DNA from: Pseudomonas fluorescens
GTDB taxonomy: Bacteria; Pseudomonadota; Gammaproteobacteria; Pseudomonadales; Pseudomonadaceae
Length of the DNA: 64,000 nucleotides
Direction of reading: 5' to 3'
Assembly: GCF_000730425.1 (NCBI RefSeq)
Contig: NZ_CP008896.1
Coordinates: 5,642,001 to 5,706,000 of the forward strand
Part shown: piece after piece, positions 46,640 to 55,822 of the stretch
Layout: each line of letters opens with the position of its first letter
How positions within the stretch are numbered: position 1 is the stretch's first letter
Program-made: the position numbers and the translations under genes
Notes under the pieces: model-generated
What the model saw: only the letters and a program-made list of their open reading frames with translations
What the model was told of the DNA's origin: nothing
Database searches by the model: none

Positions 46640-47464
46640 TTATTCCACTTTCGGATAGAGCCCGTTGCCGCAACGTGAACAGAAGGCCGCGTTGGGTTCG
46701 TGGCTGTTTTTCTTGCATACCGGGCAATCGTGTTGCAGTTGCTCACCGCGCATGGCGTGGGCCAGCTCGGCGGTAAAGATCCCGGTGGGCACGGCGATGA
46801 TCGAGTAACCGGTGATCATCACCAGCGACGAAATCACCTGGCCCAGCGGGGTCTTGGGCACGATATCGCCAAAACCCACGGTGGTCAGGGTCACGATGGC
46901 CCAGTAGATGCCCTTGGGGATGCTGGTAAAGCCATGCTCCGGGCCTTCGATCACGTACATCAGGGTGCCGAACACGGTCACCAGGGTGCAGACGCTGACC
47001 AGGAACACCACGATCTTCTGCTTGCTGCCGCGCAGCGCCGACATCAAGTAGTTGGCTTGCTTGAGGTACGGGCTCAGCTTGAGCACGCGGAAGATCCGCA
47101 GCATGCGGATGATGCGGATAATCAGCAGGTACTGGGCGTCGCTGTAGTACAGGGCAAGGATGCCGGGGACGATCGCCAGCAAGTCCACCAGCCCATAGAA
47201 ACTGAAGGCGTAGCGCAACGGCTTGGGCGAGCAATACAGGCGCAGGCCGTATTCGATGAGGAAGATCAGGGTGAAGCCCCACTCGATATAGGCCAGCACG
47301 TCGGCGTAGTTCTGGTGGACCTGGTCGATGCTGTCGAGCATCACGACCACCAGGCTGGCCAGGATGATCAGCAACAGGATGCCATCGAAGCGCCGCCCGG
47401 CCACCGTGTCGCTCTGGAATACCATGATGTAGAGCCGCTGGCGCCAGTCGTTATTGCTGTCCAT
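46640..47464 (-). CDS. Voltage-gated-type potassium channel with zinc-ribbon tail
   Basis: A 274-residue protein from the ATG at 47464. Six hydrophobic helices are present; S4 carries spaced arginines (IIRIIRMLRIFRVLKL), and the pore has the selectivity filter TTVGFGD. After S6 a short C-terminal tail has CPVC, twelve residues, then CSRC, a pattern suited to zinc binding. Kv-type bacterial channels usually end after S6 or in a coiled coil, so the tail is notable. It stands alone on the minus strand. Confidence 0.9.
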   Translation of the reverse strand: MDSNNDWRQRLYIMVFQSDTVAGRRFDGILLLIILASLVVVMLDSIDQVHQNYADVLAYIEWGFTLIFLIEYGLRLYCSPKPLRYAFSFYGLVDLLAIVPGILALYYSDAQYLLIIRIIRMLRIFRVLKLSPYLKQANYLMSALRGSKQKIVVFLVSVCTLVTVFGTLMYVIEGPEHGFTSIPKGIYWAIVTLTTVGFGDIVPKTPLGQVISSLVMITGYSIIAVPTGIFTAELAHAMRGEQLQHDCPVCKKNSHEPNAAFCSRCGNGLYPKVE

Positions 47465-47495
47465 GAAGTTCGCCTGAATCGAAGATCTGCGAAGC

Positions 47496-48371
47496 CTAGG
47501 GGGATTCGAACGGGCTGTCCATGTTGACCCTGTGCCGCAGGCGCAGGGTGGCACGCACCAGCCAGCAGGCAAGGATGAAGGGCGCCGTCAGCGGCGCCAG
47601 GTGCAGGCCGGCAAAACCGGGGGCAAGCAGGCTTGCCAGGAGGATGCCGGGCAAGGGCAGCCAGGGTTGGCGTCGATACTGGCTGAGGGCCAAGGCGGCA
47701 AGTGCCGGGTTATAGCTGTGCAGGCCGAGCAGGGCGCCGGCCGGGTCGTCGAGCAGTAGGCCGAGTGCCACGCCGCTGCTGGCGCCGAGCATTGCCCACA
47801 AGGCCGCGCGCGGGCTGGCCAGCAGCAGGCCGAGGCCGATCAGCAGGCCGGCCAGCGGTTGATCCAGCAGCACGACCTGGCTCAGGCCGACCAGTGGAGC
47901 CGCGAGCCATTGCAGAGTGTTCGGTGCGCTGATCGGCAGGGCGGCAGGCGAGACCGTACCGAGCAGTAACCAGCTGATTGCTACGAAGGGCACGGTATAG
48001 GCGGGCAAATCATCGCCATGGGCCATGCGCTTGACCCACTGGCGGGTGAGGATTGCACTCAGGCCGCCGCAGGCCAGGATCAGCGGCGGCAACAGGGCCG
48101 ACCAGGCAAAGTGCTGGCTGATCAGCAACCCCAGCAACGCCCCGTTATAGCTATAGAGCCCGGCTTGGCGCTCGGCCTTGGGATAGTCGCGGCGCTGGGC
48201 GGTGAGCAAGCCGGCGACTGCGCCCAATAGCGCACCGCCGAGCAGGCCCGGCGCGCAGGTGAGGATCGCCAGCAGGCAGAGCAGGCCACACAACGGGTGG
48301 CGCTGCAGGAATATCTGGCTGAAGCCGTTGAGCAGGGCTTCGGCCCAGTCGGGGCAGGTTGGGTTGGGCAT
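47496..48371 (-). CDS. Urea transporter family protein
   Basis: A 291-residue protein from the ATG at 48371 with about ten hydrophobic helices in two related halves. Each half has a YN-containing motif: LYSYNGALLGLLIS and LHSYNPALAALALS, typical of the UT (SLC14-like) family. These are channel-like facilitators for urea. No urease genes are in the window. It lies 31 bases upstream of the channel gene on the same strand, so the two may be co-transcribed. Confidence 0.85.
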   Translation of the reverse strand: MPNPTCPDWAEALLNGFSQIFLQRHPLCGLLCLLAILTCAPGLLGGALLGAVAGLLTAQRRDYPKAERQAGLYSYNGALLGLLISQHFAWSALLPPLILACGGLSAILTRQWVKRMAHGDDLPAYTVPFVAISWLLLGTVSPAALPISAPNTLQWLAAPLVGLSQVVLLDQPLAGLLIGLGLLLASPRAALWAMLGASSGVALGLLLDDPAGALLGLHSYNPALAALALSQYRRQPWLPLPGILLASLLAPGFAGLHLAPLTAPFILACWLVRATLRLRHRVNMDSPFESP

Positions 48372-48402
48372 GGTGGGTAAGTCAGTAAGACCGAGTTGCC
48401 CC

Positions 48403-48473
48403 CATCGCAGGCAAGCCAGCTCCCACATGATTGGGTTCGCAAATCACAGTGTGGGAGCGGGCTTGCCCGCGAT
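48403..48473. repeat. Class A REPIN between pyk and the urea transporter gene
   Basis: An inverted pair: 48403-48426 (CATCGCAGGCAAGCCAGCTC, partly decayed) and 48451-48473 (GTGGGAGCGGGCTTGCCCGC). It lies after pyk, where the gcl operon ends. Confidence 0.8.
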
Positions 48474-48489
48474 AAGGCCCGAACAGACG

Positions 48490-49905
48490 CTAGATCAGCG
48501 TCTCGATACGCAGCGAATTGGTCGACCCCGGCTGCCCGAACGGCACCCCGGCGGTGATCAGCAACGTATCCCCACGTTGCGCCATGCCTTGGGCCTGGGC
48601 GATTTCCAGCGCCGTGGAACAGACCTCATCCACTTGCCGCAACCTGTCGTTGACCACCGAATGCACGCCCCAGGCCACGCTCAGGCGCCGGGCGGTGGAC
48701 AGGTTTGGCGTGAGGTTGAGGATCGGCACCGCCGGTCGTTCCCGCGCGGCGCGCAGGCTGGAGCTGCCCGACTCGCTGTAGTTCACCAGCACCGCCACCG
48801 GCAGGATGCTGCTGATCCGGCGGATCGCGCAGCTTATGGCGTCGGACACCGTGGCATCGGCCCTGGGCCGGCTCACATCCAGCTGGGCCTGGTAATCCGG
48901 GCCATTCTCCACCTGGCGGATGATCTTGCTCATCATCTGCACGGCTTCCAGCGGGTATTCGCCGGAGGCGGTTTCGGCCGAGAGCATGACCGCATCGGTG
49001 CCTTCGGCCACGGCATTGGCCACGTCCGTGACTTCGGCGCGGGTCGGGGCCGGGGAGAAACGCATGGATTCGAGCATCTGCGTGGCCACCACCACCGGTT
49101 TGCCCAGCTGGCGGCAGGTGCTGATGATGTCTTTCTGGATTTGCGGCACGCTTTCGGCCGGCACTTCCACCCCCAGGTCGCCTCTGGCGACCATGATCGC
49201 ATCGCTCAGCTCGGCGATTTCCTGCAGGTACTGCACGGCCGAAGGCTTTTCGATCTTGGCCATCAAGAACGCTTTGTTGCCGATCAGCTCACGCGCTTCG
49301 CGGATATCTTCGGGGCGTTGCACAAACGACAGCGCCACCCAGTCCACGCCCAACTCCAGGCCGAAGCTCAGGTCGCGACGGTCCTTGGCGGTCAGTGGGC
49401 TGAGTTCCAGCAAGGCTTGCGGGACATTCACGCCTTTACGGTCGGACAGTTCACCGCCATTCAACACCGTGGTGTCGATCGCATCGGCATGTTTGGTGAT
49501 TACCCGCAGTCGCAACTTGCCGTCGTCCAGCAGCAGGTCCATGCCCGGTTCCAGGGCCTTGATGATTTCCGGGTGGGGCAGGTTGACCCGGCGCTGGTCG
49601 CCCGGTGTGGGGTCGAGGTCCAGGCGCAACGCCTGGCCGCGTACCAGTTGCACCTTGCCCTCGGCGAAACGCCCGACGCGCAGCTTCGGCCCTTGCAGGT
49701 CCATCAGGATTCCCAGCGGGTAATTGAGCTGGCGCTCTACCTGGCGGATCCACTGGTAGCGCTGGGCGTGGTCGGCGTGATCGCCATGGCTGAAGTTCAG
49801 GCGGAAGATATTCACCCCGGCCTCCACCAGCTCGCGGATGTCATCGATGCCGTCGGTGGCCGGTCCCAGGGTGGCGAGGATTTTGACCTTCTTGTCAGGC
49901 GTCAT
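48490..49905 (-). CDS. pyk: Pyruvate kinase
   Basis: A 471-residue protein from the ATG at 49905. NFSHGD, MDLQGPKLRVG, the active-site lysine in MAKIEKPSAV, VARGDLGVE and the substrate loop PTRAEVTDVANAV are all present. It converts phosphoenolpyruvate and ADP to pyruvate. The start overlaps the end of ttuD by 11 bases, tying it to the glyoxylate/glycerate operon; a second housekeeping pyruvate kinase is usual elsewhere in pseudomonads. Confidence 0.95.
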   Translation of the reverse strand: MTPDKKVKILATLGPATDGIDDIRELVEAGVNIFRLNFSHGDHADHAQRYQWIRQVERQLNYPLGILMDLQGPKLRVGRFAEGKVQLVRGQALRLDLDPTPGDQRRVNLPHPEIIKALEPGMDLLLDDGKLRLRVITKHADAIDTTVLNGGELSDRKGVNVPQALLELSPLTAKDRRDLSFGLELGVDWVALSFVQRPEDIREARELIGNKAFLMAKIEKPSAVQYLQEIAELSDAIMVARGDLGVEVPAESVPQIQKDIISTCRQLGKPVVVATQMLESMRFSPAPTRAEVTDVANAVAEGTDAVMLSAETASGEYPLEAVQMMSKIIRQVENGPDYQAQLDVSRPRADATVSDAISCAIRRISSILPVAVLVNYSESGSSSLRAARERPAVPILNLTPNLSTARRLSVAWGVHSVVNDRLRQVDEVCSTALEIAQAQGMAQRGDTLLITAGVPFGQPGSTNSLRIETLI

Positions 49906-51175
49906 GGGCAGCAGTCTCAAGTATCAAAATGGCACGGAAGTCATTGACGTTGGTACGGGTCGGCTCGGTGACGATCAGCGCGTCAAGTGCCGCGAAATAA
50001 CCGTAGCCATTGTTGTTGTCCAGCTCGTCGCTGGCCGACAGGCCCAGGGCCTCGGCGCGGGCGTAGCTGGTGGGGGTCATGATCGCCCCGGCGTTGTCTT
50101 CGGAACCGTCGATGCCGTCAGTGTCACCGGCCAGGGCGTAGATGCCGGGCAGGCCCTTGAGGCTGTCGGTCAGGCTCAGCAGAAACTCGGCATTGCGTCC
50201 GCCACGGCCATTGCCGCGCACGGTGACGGTGGTTTCACCGCCGGACAGGATCACGCAGGGCGCCGCCAGCGGCTGGCCGTGCTGGACAATCTGCCGGGCG
50301 ATGCCGGCATGAACCTTGGCCACGTCCCGTGCTTCGCCTTCCAGGTCGCCGAGAATCAGCGGGCTGAAACCGGCCTGGCGTACTTTCACGGCCACCGCCT
50401 CCAGGGATTGCTGCGGCCGCGCGATCAATTGGAAATGGCTGCGCGCCAGGCACGGGTCGCCGGGTTTGACGGTTTCCGACTCAGGGCTCTGCAACCAACT
50501 GCGCACCGAGGCCGGTACTTCAATCTGGTAACGCTTGAGAATCGCCAGGGCCTGTTGCGAGGTGCTCGGGTCACCCACGGTGGGGCCGGAGGCAATCACC
50601 GTGGCCTGGTCGCCCGGCACATCGGAAATCGCGTAGGTGTAGACGGTTGCTGGCCAGCAAGCCTTGGCCAATCGCCCACCCTTGATTGCCGAGAGGTGTT
50701 TGCGCACGCAATTCATCTCGCCAATGGTTGCGCCGCACTTGAGCAGGGCTTTATTGATTGCCTGTTTGTCGGCCAGGGTAATACCGGCCGCCGGCAATGC
50801 CAGCAGGGCTGAACCGCCGCCGGACAGGAGGAAGATCACTCGGTCGTCTTCGCCCAGGTTGCTGATCAATTCCAGCACGCGCTTGGCCACGGCCTGGCCG
50901 GCGGCATCCGGCACGGGGTGCGCGGCTTCGACCACTTCGATTTTCTGGCAGGGCGCACCGTGGCCATAGCGCGTGACCACCAGGCCCGAGACGTCGCCTT
51001 GCCAGCTGTTCTCCACGACCAGGGCCATGGCGGCCGCGGCTTTGCCCGCGCCGATCACGATCACGCGGCCGCTGCGGTCGGCGGGCAGGTAGGGTTCGAG
51101 GACTTGCCGGGGGTGGGCAGCGTCGATGGCTGTGGCAAACAGCTCGCGAAGCAGGTGTTGCGGATCGACCGACAT
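49895..51175 (-). CDS. ttuD: Glycerate 2-kinase/hydroxypyruvate reductase (TtuD, MOFRL family)
   Basis: A 426-residue protein of the DUF4147/MOFRL type: VIVIGAGKAAAAMA, FLLSGGGSALLALP, the VILSGGETTVTVRGNGRGGRN segment and LAGDTDGIDGSEDNAGA. Such proteins phosphorylate D-glycerate to 2-phosphoglycerate, although they are often named hydroxypyruvate reductase. In this operon the kinase role links tartronate semialdehyde reduction to glycolysis and pyk. Confidence 0.92.
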   Translation of the reverse strand: MSVDPQHLLRELFATAIDAAHPRQVLEPYLPADRSGRVIVIGAGKAAAAMALVVENSWQGDVSGLVVTRYGHGAPCQKIEVVEAAHPVPDAAGQAVAKRVLELISNLGEDDRVIFLLSGGGSALLALPAAGITLADKQAINKALLKCGATIGEMNCVRKHLSAIKGGRLAKACWPATVYTYAISDVPGDQATVIASGPTVGDPSTSQQALAILKRYQIEVPASVRSWLQSPESETVKPGDPCLARSHFQLIARPQQSLEAVAVKVRQAGFSPLILGDLEGEARDVAKVHAGIARQIVQHGQPLAAPCVILSGGETTVTVRGNGRGGRNAEFLLSLTDSLKGLPGIYALAGDTDGIDGSEDNAGAIMTPTSYARAEALGLSASDELDNNNGYGYFAALDALIVTEPTRTNVNDFRAILILETAAHDA

Positions 51176-51213
51176 AAGCGGGCTCCCGGATTTTTGTTAT
51201 TGGATTTGAAACC

Positions 51214-51347
51214 TGGAACGGGATCAAAATGTGGGAGCGGGCTTGCTCGCGATGGTCTTACATTCAACATCCATGCTGACTGGAACACCGCGATCGCGAC
51301 GATGTGGCGACCCGACAAGCCCGCTCCCACATTTTGATCCCGTTCCA
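51214..51347. repeat. REPIN with 32-bp perfect arms between ttuD and glxR
   Basis: Arms 51214-51245 and 51316-51347 are perfect reverse complements over 32 bases with a 70-base spacer. The outer 16 or so bases (TGGAACGGGATCAAAAT) are not part of the REP core, so the matching region extends beyond the element. Confidence 0.93.
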
Positions 51348-51367
51348 AAGGTGGATCGCAGGCGGGA

Positions 51368-52258
51368 TTACTTATCGCGAATCGAGAAGTTCGCCATATG
51401 CTCCAGGCCCTTGATCAGCGCCGAATGGTCCCAGTTACCGCCGCCAATCGCGGTGCAGGTACTGAACACCTGCTGGGTGCCGGCGGTGTTGGGCAGGTTG
51501 ATCCCCAACTCTTTGGCACCGGCCAGGGCCAGGTTCAGATCCTTCTGGTGCAGGTTGATGCGGAAACCCGGATCGAAGGTGCCCTTGATCATCCGCTCGC
51601 CATGCACTTCAAGGATCTTCGAGGAGGCGAAGCCACCCATCAGCGCTTCACGCACCTTGGCCGGGTCTGCACCGTTTTTCGAGGCGAACAGCAGCGCTTC
51701 GGCCACGGCCTGGATGTTCAGGGCAACGATAATCTGGTTCGCCACCTTGGCGGTCTGGCCATCGCCGTTGCCACCCACCAGGGTGATGTTCTTGCCCATG
51801 CTCTGGAACAGCGCCAGGGCCCGCTCGAATGTCTGCGGCTCGCCACCGACCATGATGCTCAGGGTCCCGGCCTTGGCACCGACTTCACCGCCGGATACCG
51901 GGGCGTCGAGATACTGCGCGCCAGTGGCGTTGATCCTGGCGGCAAAGGCCTTGGTGGCAGTGGGCGAGATCGAGCTCATGTCGATCACCACTTTGTTCGG
52001 CGACAGGCCAGCGGCCACGCCGTCGGCGCGGAACAAGACGTCATCGACCTGGGGGGTATCGGGCACCATGACGATGATGAATTCCGCTTCCTGGGCCACC
52101 TGCTGCGGGCTGGCCAGGGCGATGGCACCGGCGGCGACCAACTCGGCGGGTGCTTTGCCGTGGTGCTCGGACAGGAACAGTTGGTGACCTGCTTTCTGCA
52201 GGTTCGCGGCCATGGGTTGGCCCATGATGCCGGTGCCGATAAAGCCGATTTTAGCCAT
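51368..52258 (-). CDS. glxR: GlxR, tartronate semialdehyde reductase
   Basis: A 296-residue beta-hydroxyacid dehydrogenase from the ATG at 52258. Rossmann motif GFIGTGIMGQPMA (about 5-17), substrate loop DAPVSGGEVGAKAGTLSIM, catalytic Lys region GDGQTAKVANQ. It reduces 2-hydroxy-3-oxopropanoate to D-glycerate with NAD(P)H. It stands between hyi and ttuD; REPINs flank it on both sides. Confidence 0.94.
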   Translation of the reverse strand: MAKIGFIGTGIMGQPMAANLQKAGHQLFLSEHHGKAPAELVAAGAIALASPQQVAQEAEFIIVMVPDTPQVDDVLFRADGVAAGLSPNKVVIDMSSISPTATKAFAARINATGAQYLDAPVSGGEVGAKAGTLSIMVGGEPQTFERALALFQSMGKNITLVGGNGDGQTAKVANQIIVALNIQAVAEALLFASKNGADPAKVREALMGGFASSKILEVHGERMIKGTFDPGFRINLHQKDLNLALAGAKELGINLPNTAGTQQVFSTCTAIGGGNWDHSALIKGLEHMANFSIRDK

Positions 52259-52324
52259 GATCAAATCCTCTTTTTATTCTCTGTGCGAGCCTGGCCCGGT
52301 CTACCAGACCCAGGCGATCTAAAT

Positions 52325-52409
52325 GTGGGAGCAGCCTTGCTCGCGATTGCGGTAGATCAGTCGACAAAAATGTTGAATGCCAGACCTTCGCGAGCAAGCC
52401 CGCTCCCAC
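52325..52409. repeat. Class A REPIN between glxR and hyi
   Basis: Inverted pair 52325-52347 and 52387-52409 with GTGGGAGCAGCCTTGCTCGC and its near complement. Two mismatches lie in the left arm. It sits inside the gcl operon. Confidence 0.88.
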
Positions 52410-52431
52410 AGTTGGGTTGTGTGTGTTTCGG

Positions 52432-53214
52432 TCAGATCGCGTTATGGGTCTTGAGCCAGCCAAGACCGGCTTCGGTCGTGGTCAACGGCTTGTACTCGCA
52501 GCCCACCCAACCCTGATAGCCAATGCGATCCAAGTGATCGAACAGGAACCGGTAGTTGATCTCTCCGGTACCCGGCTCGTTACGGCCTGGGTTGTCCGCC
52601 AGCTGGATATGGTTGATCTGATCCAGGTGCGTCGCCATGGTGCGCGCCAGGTCGCCTTCCATGATTTGCATGTGGTAGATGTCGTATTGCAGGAACAGGT
52701 TGGTGCTGCCTACCTGCTCACGAATTCCCAGGGCCTGCGCGGTGTTGTTCAGGTAGAAGCCAGGAATGTCGCGGGTGTTGATCGCTTCCATCACCAGCTT
52801 GATGCCCACCGCTTGCAGCTTGTCGGCGGCGTACTTGAGGTTGGCCACAAAAGTTTTTTCGAGGGTGGCGTCATCGAAACCCTGGGGGCGGATGCCGGCC
52901 AGGCAGTTGATCTGGGTATTGCCCAGCACCTGGGCATAGGCGATGGCCAGGTTGACCCCGGCGCGGAACTCCTCGACTCGGTCCGGGTGGCAGGCCAGGC
53001 CGCGCTCGCCGCTGGCCCAGTCGCCGGCCGGCAGGTTGAACAGCACTTGGGTCAAGCCGTGGGCGTCGAGTTGCGCCTTGATTTCGGCAGAGCTGAATTC
53101 GTAGGGGAACAGGTATTCCACCCCACTGAAGCCTGCGTCGGCGGCAGCTTTGAAGCGGGCGAGGAAGTCCTGTTCGGTGAACAGCATGGACAGGTTGGCG
53201 GCAAAACGCGGCAT
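52432..53214 (-). CDS. hyi: Hydroxypyruvate isomerase
   Basis: A 260-residue TIM-barrel protein of the Hyi/OtnI family. GFSGVEYLFPYEFSSAEIK, FNLPAGDWASGERGLACHP, the metal-binding Glu in VMEAINTRDIPG and the GWVGCEYKP end are recognisable. It interconverts hydroxypyruvate and tartronate semialdehyde. It follows gcl by 10 bases. Confidence 0.95.
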   Translation of the reverse strand: MPRFAANLSMLFTEQDFLARFKAAADAGFSGVEYLFPYEFSSAEIKAQLDAHGLTQVLFNLPAGDWASGERGLACHPDRVEEFRAGVNLAIAYAQVLGNTQINCLAGIRPQGFDDATLEKTFVANLKYAADKLQAVGIKLVMEAINTRDIPGFYLNNTAQALGIREQVGSTNLFLQYDIYHMQIMEGDLARTMATHLDQINHIQLADNPGRNEPGTGEINYRFLFDHLDRIGYQGWVGCEYKPLTTTEAGLGWLKTHNAI

Positions 53215-53224
53215 GGGGATCTCC

Positions 53225-55000
53225 TTAATCGAGCAGTGAAATGGCAGTCGGTGCGTCGTTGCCCACCAGTGCCAGATCTTCGAATTCGTTGACGGCGTTG
53301 ATCTCGGTGCCCATGGAAATATTGGTCACGCGTTCCAGAATGATCTCGACAATCACCGGCACCTTGAACTCTTCGATCATTTCCTGGGCCTTGCGCAACG
53401 CTGGCTGGATCTGACCTGGCTCGAATACACGCAAGGCCTTGCAACCCAGGCCTTCGGCGACGGCGACGTGGTCCACGCCGTAACCGTTGAGTTCCGGTGC
53501 GTTGAGGTTGTCGAAAGACAACTGTACACAGTAGTCCATTTCAAACCCGCGCTGGGCCTGGCGGATCAGCCCCAGGTAGGAGTTGTTCACCACCACGTGG
53601 ATGTACGGCAGTTTGAATTGCGCACCCACCGCCAGCTCTTCGATCATGAACTGGAAGTCATAGTCGCCGGACAGCGCCACCACCTTGCGGTTCGGGTCGG
53701 CCTTGACCACGCCCAGTGCTGCGGGGATCGTCCAACCCAGCGGGCCGGCCTGGCCGCAGTTGATCCAGTGGCGCGGCTTGTACACATGCAGAAACTGCGC
53801 GCCGGCAATCTGCGACAGGCCGATGGTGCTGACGTAACAGGTGTCTTTGCCGAACACCTGGTTCATCTCTTCGTACACCCGTTGCGGCTTGACCGGTACG
53901 TTGTCGAAATGCGTCTTGCGATGCAGGGTGGCTTTGCGCTGCTGGCAATCATGCAGCCAGGCGCTGCGGTCCTTGAGTTTGCCTGCGGCTTTCCATTCGC
54001 GGGCCACTTCGATAAACAGGGTCAGCGCGGCGCCCGCGTCGGACACGATGCCCAGGTCCGGGGTGAACACGCGGCCGATTTGCGTCGGCTCGATGTCAAC
54101 GTGAATGAACTTACGACCCTCGGTGTACACCTCCACTGAACCGGTGTGGCGGTTGGCCCAGCGGTTGCCGACGCCCAGCACCACGTCCGACTTGAGCATC
54201 GTCGCGTTGCCGTAGCGGTGCGAGGTTTGCAGGCCGACCATACCCACCATCAACGGGTGATCGTCGGGGATGGTGCCCCAGCCCATCAGAGTCGGGATCA
54301 CCGGGATACCCGTCAGTTCGGCGAATTCAACCAACAGTTCGCTGGCGTCGGCATTGATCACGCCGCCACCGCTGACCAGCAGCGGGCGTTCGGCCTGATC
54401 GAGCATCGCCAGGGCTTTCTCGACCTGGATGCGCGTGGCCAGTGGCTTGGCCAACGGCAGTGGCTGGTAGGCGTCGATGTCGAACTCGATCTCGGCCATC
54501 TGCACGTCGAACGGCAAGTCGATCAGCACTGGGCCTGGGCGGCCGGAGCGCATTTCGTAGAAGGCTTTCTGGAAGGCATAGGGCACCTGGCCCGGCTCCA
54601 GCACGGTGGTTGCCCACTTGGTCACCGGCTTGACGATGCTGGTGATATCCACGGCCTGGAAGTCTTCCTTGTGCATCCGGGCGCGGGGCGCTTGCCCGGT
54701 GATGCACAGGATCGGGATGGAGTCGGCCGAGGCGCTGTACAGGCCGGTGACCATATCGGTGCCCGCCGGGCCCGAAGTGCCGATGCACACGCCGATATTG
54801 CCGGCCTTGGTGCGGGTGTACCCCTCGGCCATGTGCGAAGCGCCTTCCACGTGGCGAGCAAGGACGTGATCGATGCCGCCGACCTTTTGCAGGGCCGAAT
54901 ACAACGGGTTGATCGCGGCGCCTGGGATACCGAAGGCTGTGTCTACACCCTCACGGCGCATCACCAGGACAGCGGCTTCGATTGCTCTCATTTTGCTCAT
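53225..55000 (-). CDS. gcl: Glyoxylate carboligase
   Basis: A 591-residue ThDP enzyme. The catalytic glutamate position typical of ThDP enzymes is Val51 in [10 protein letters not shown], the hallmark of glyoxylate carboligase. The ThDP motif is [14 protein letters not shown] with the NN at its end. It joins two glyoxylates to tartronate semialdehyde and CO2. It heads the operon; a TTGTATACAA site lies 28 bases before its ATG. Confidence 0.97.
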   Translation of the reverse strand: MSKMRAIEAAVLVMRREGVDTAFGIPGAAINPLYSALQKVGGIDHVLARHVEGASHMAEGYTRTKAGNIGVCIGTSGPAGTDMVTGLYSASADSIPILCITGQAPRARMHKEDFQAVDITSIVKPVTKWATTVLEPGQVPYAFQKAFYEMRSGRPGPVLIDLPFDVQMAEIEFDIDAYQPLPLAKPLATRIQVEKALAMLDQAERPLLVSGGGVINADASELLVEFAELTGIPVIPTLMGWGTIPDDHPLMVGMVGLQTSHRYGNATMLKSDVVLGVGNRWANRHTGSVEVYTEGRKFIHVDIEPTQIGRVFTPDLGIVSDAGAALTLFIEVAREWKAAGKLKDRSAWLHDCQQRKATLHRKTHFDNVPVKPQRVYEEMNQVFGKDTCYVSTIGLSQIAGAQFLHVYKPRHWINCGQAGPLGWTIPAALGVVKADPNRKVVALSGDYDFQFMIEELAVGAQFKLPYIHVVVNNSYLGLIRQAQRGFEMDYCVQLSFDNLNAPELNGYGVDHVAVAEGLGCKALRVFEPGQIQPALRKAQEMIEEFKVPVIVEIILERVTNISMGTEINAVNEFEDLALVGNDAPTAISLLD

Positions 55001-55027
55001 GGTTTTGGTGCCTCTTGCGTTTTGTAA

Positions 55028-55037
55028 TTGTATACAA
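55028..55037. promoter_or_regulatory. Palindromic operator near gcl
   Basis: TTGTATACAA, a perfect ten-base palindrome, 28 bases upstream of gcl and identical to the one at 55167-55176. The TTGT-ACAA form fits binding sites of FadR/VanR-type GntR regulators in general; the true regulator is unknown. Confidence 0.65.
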
Positions 55038-55166
55038 GTGGTAGTGCTTCAAAGTGTATTCACGGCGAGAGGCGCAGGTCAATCCATTTTGTTGTCGAGC
55101 CTGTGCATTCGTCGGAAGGCTTTTTAGCGGGATGATTTCGACGTATGGCGTGTATGTTTCAAAATA

Positions 55167-55176
55167 TTGTATACAA
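55167..55176. promoter_or_regulatory. Second identical operator near the GlcG/HbpS gene
   Basis: TTGTATACAA again, 139 bases from the first copy, between divergent gcl and the GlcG/HbpS gene. Its neighbours (AAAATA and AAAAAATAAA) are AT-rich. Two copies in one intergenic region suggest co-control of both genes. Confidence 0.65.
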
Positions 55177-55268
55177 AAAATAAATCTATTGTGTTCTATT
55201 TGTTGCATCCAGCTTCTGATCAATCAGAAGCCCAAGGCTTTCTCAATAACAAGATAAGGACGGCACCC

Positions 55269-55709
55269 ATGAGCGCTCTAACCTTGAAAGTCGCAGTCAA
55301 CCTGGTCAGTCAGGCCATCACCGCAGGCCGCACCATCGCCGCCGCACCACTGACGATCGCGGTGCTCGACAGCGGCGGGCACCTGATTACCCTGCAACGG
55401 GAAGACGGTGCCAGCCTGCTGCGCCCGCAAATCGCCATCGGCAAGGCCTGGGGCGCGATTGCCCTGGGCAAGGGCTCGCGCCTGCTGGCCCTGGATGCCC
55501 AGCAACGGCCGGCGTTTATCGCCGCGCTGAACAGCCTGGGGCAGGGCGGCGTGGTGCCGGCGCCGGGTGGGGTATTGATTCGGGACCCGGCCGGGGTGGT
55601 ATTGGGAGCGATCGGGATCAGTGGGGATACGTCCGATATTGATGAGCAGTGTGCGATTACGGCGATCGAGGGGGTGGGGTTGTTGGCGGATGCGGGGGTC
55701 TCGGCTTGA
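55269..55709 (+). CDS. GlcG/HbpS-family protein
   Basis: A 146-residue protein from the ATG at 55269, which has AAGGAC before it. GGHLITLQREDGASLLRPQIA, the IALGKGS loop and a C-terminal GVVLGAIGISGDTSDIDEQCA match the GlcG/HbpS (DUF336) fold. Members lie by glycolate and glyoxylate genes and may act as cofactor or heme binders; the role is unknown. The frame opens at 55167 but earlier starts lack a ribosome site. Confidence 0.85.
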   Translation: MSALTLKVAVNLVSQAITAGRTIAAAPLTIAVLDSGGHLITLQREDGASLLRPQIAIGKAWGAIALGKGSRLLALDAQQRPAFIAALNSLGQGGVVPAPGGVLIRDPAGVVLGAIGISGDTSDIDEQCAITAIEGVGLLADAGVSA

Positions 55710-55733
55710 TTTTGGGGTGACAGGGCGGGCCTC

Positions 55734-55802
55734 TTCGCGAGCAAACCCCATATTTTGACCTGTGGACGCGCTCAGAATGTGGGAGCGGGCTTGCTCGCGA
55801 AA
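55734..55802. repeat. REPIN left of the RAYT gene
   Basis: A complete class A element at 55779-55802 (GTGGGAGCGGGCTTGCTCGC) with a degenerate inverted partner at 55734-55750. It ends 21 bases before the RAYT stop. Confidence 0.85.
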
Positions 55803-55822
55803 GCGGCGACTCGGTCTTGAAC

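Noticed and set aside
48202..49947. A 581-codon plus-strand frame over pyk
   Set aside because: Antisense artefact; pyk has all active-site motifs.
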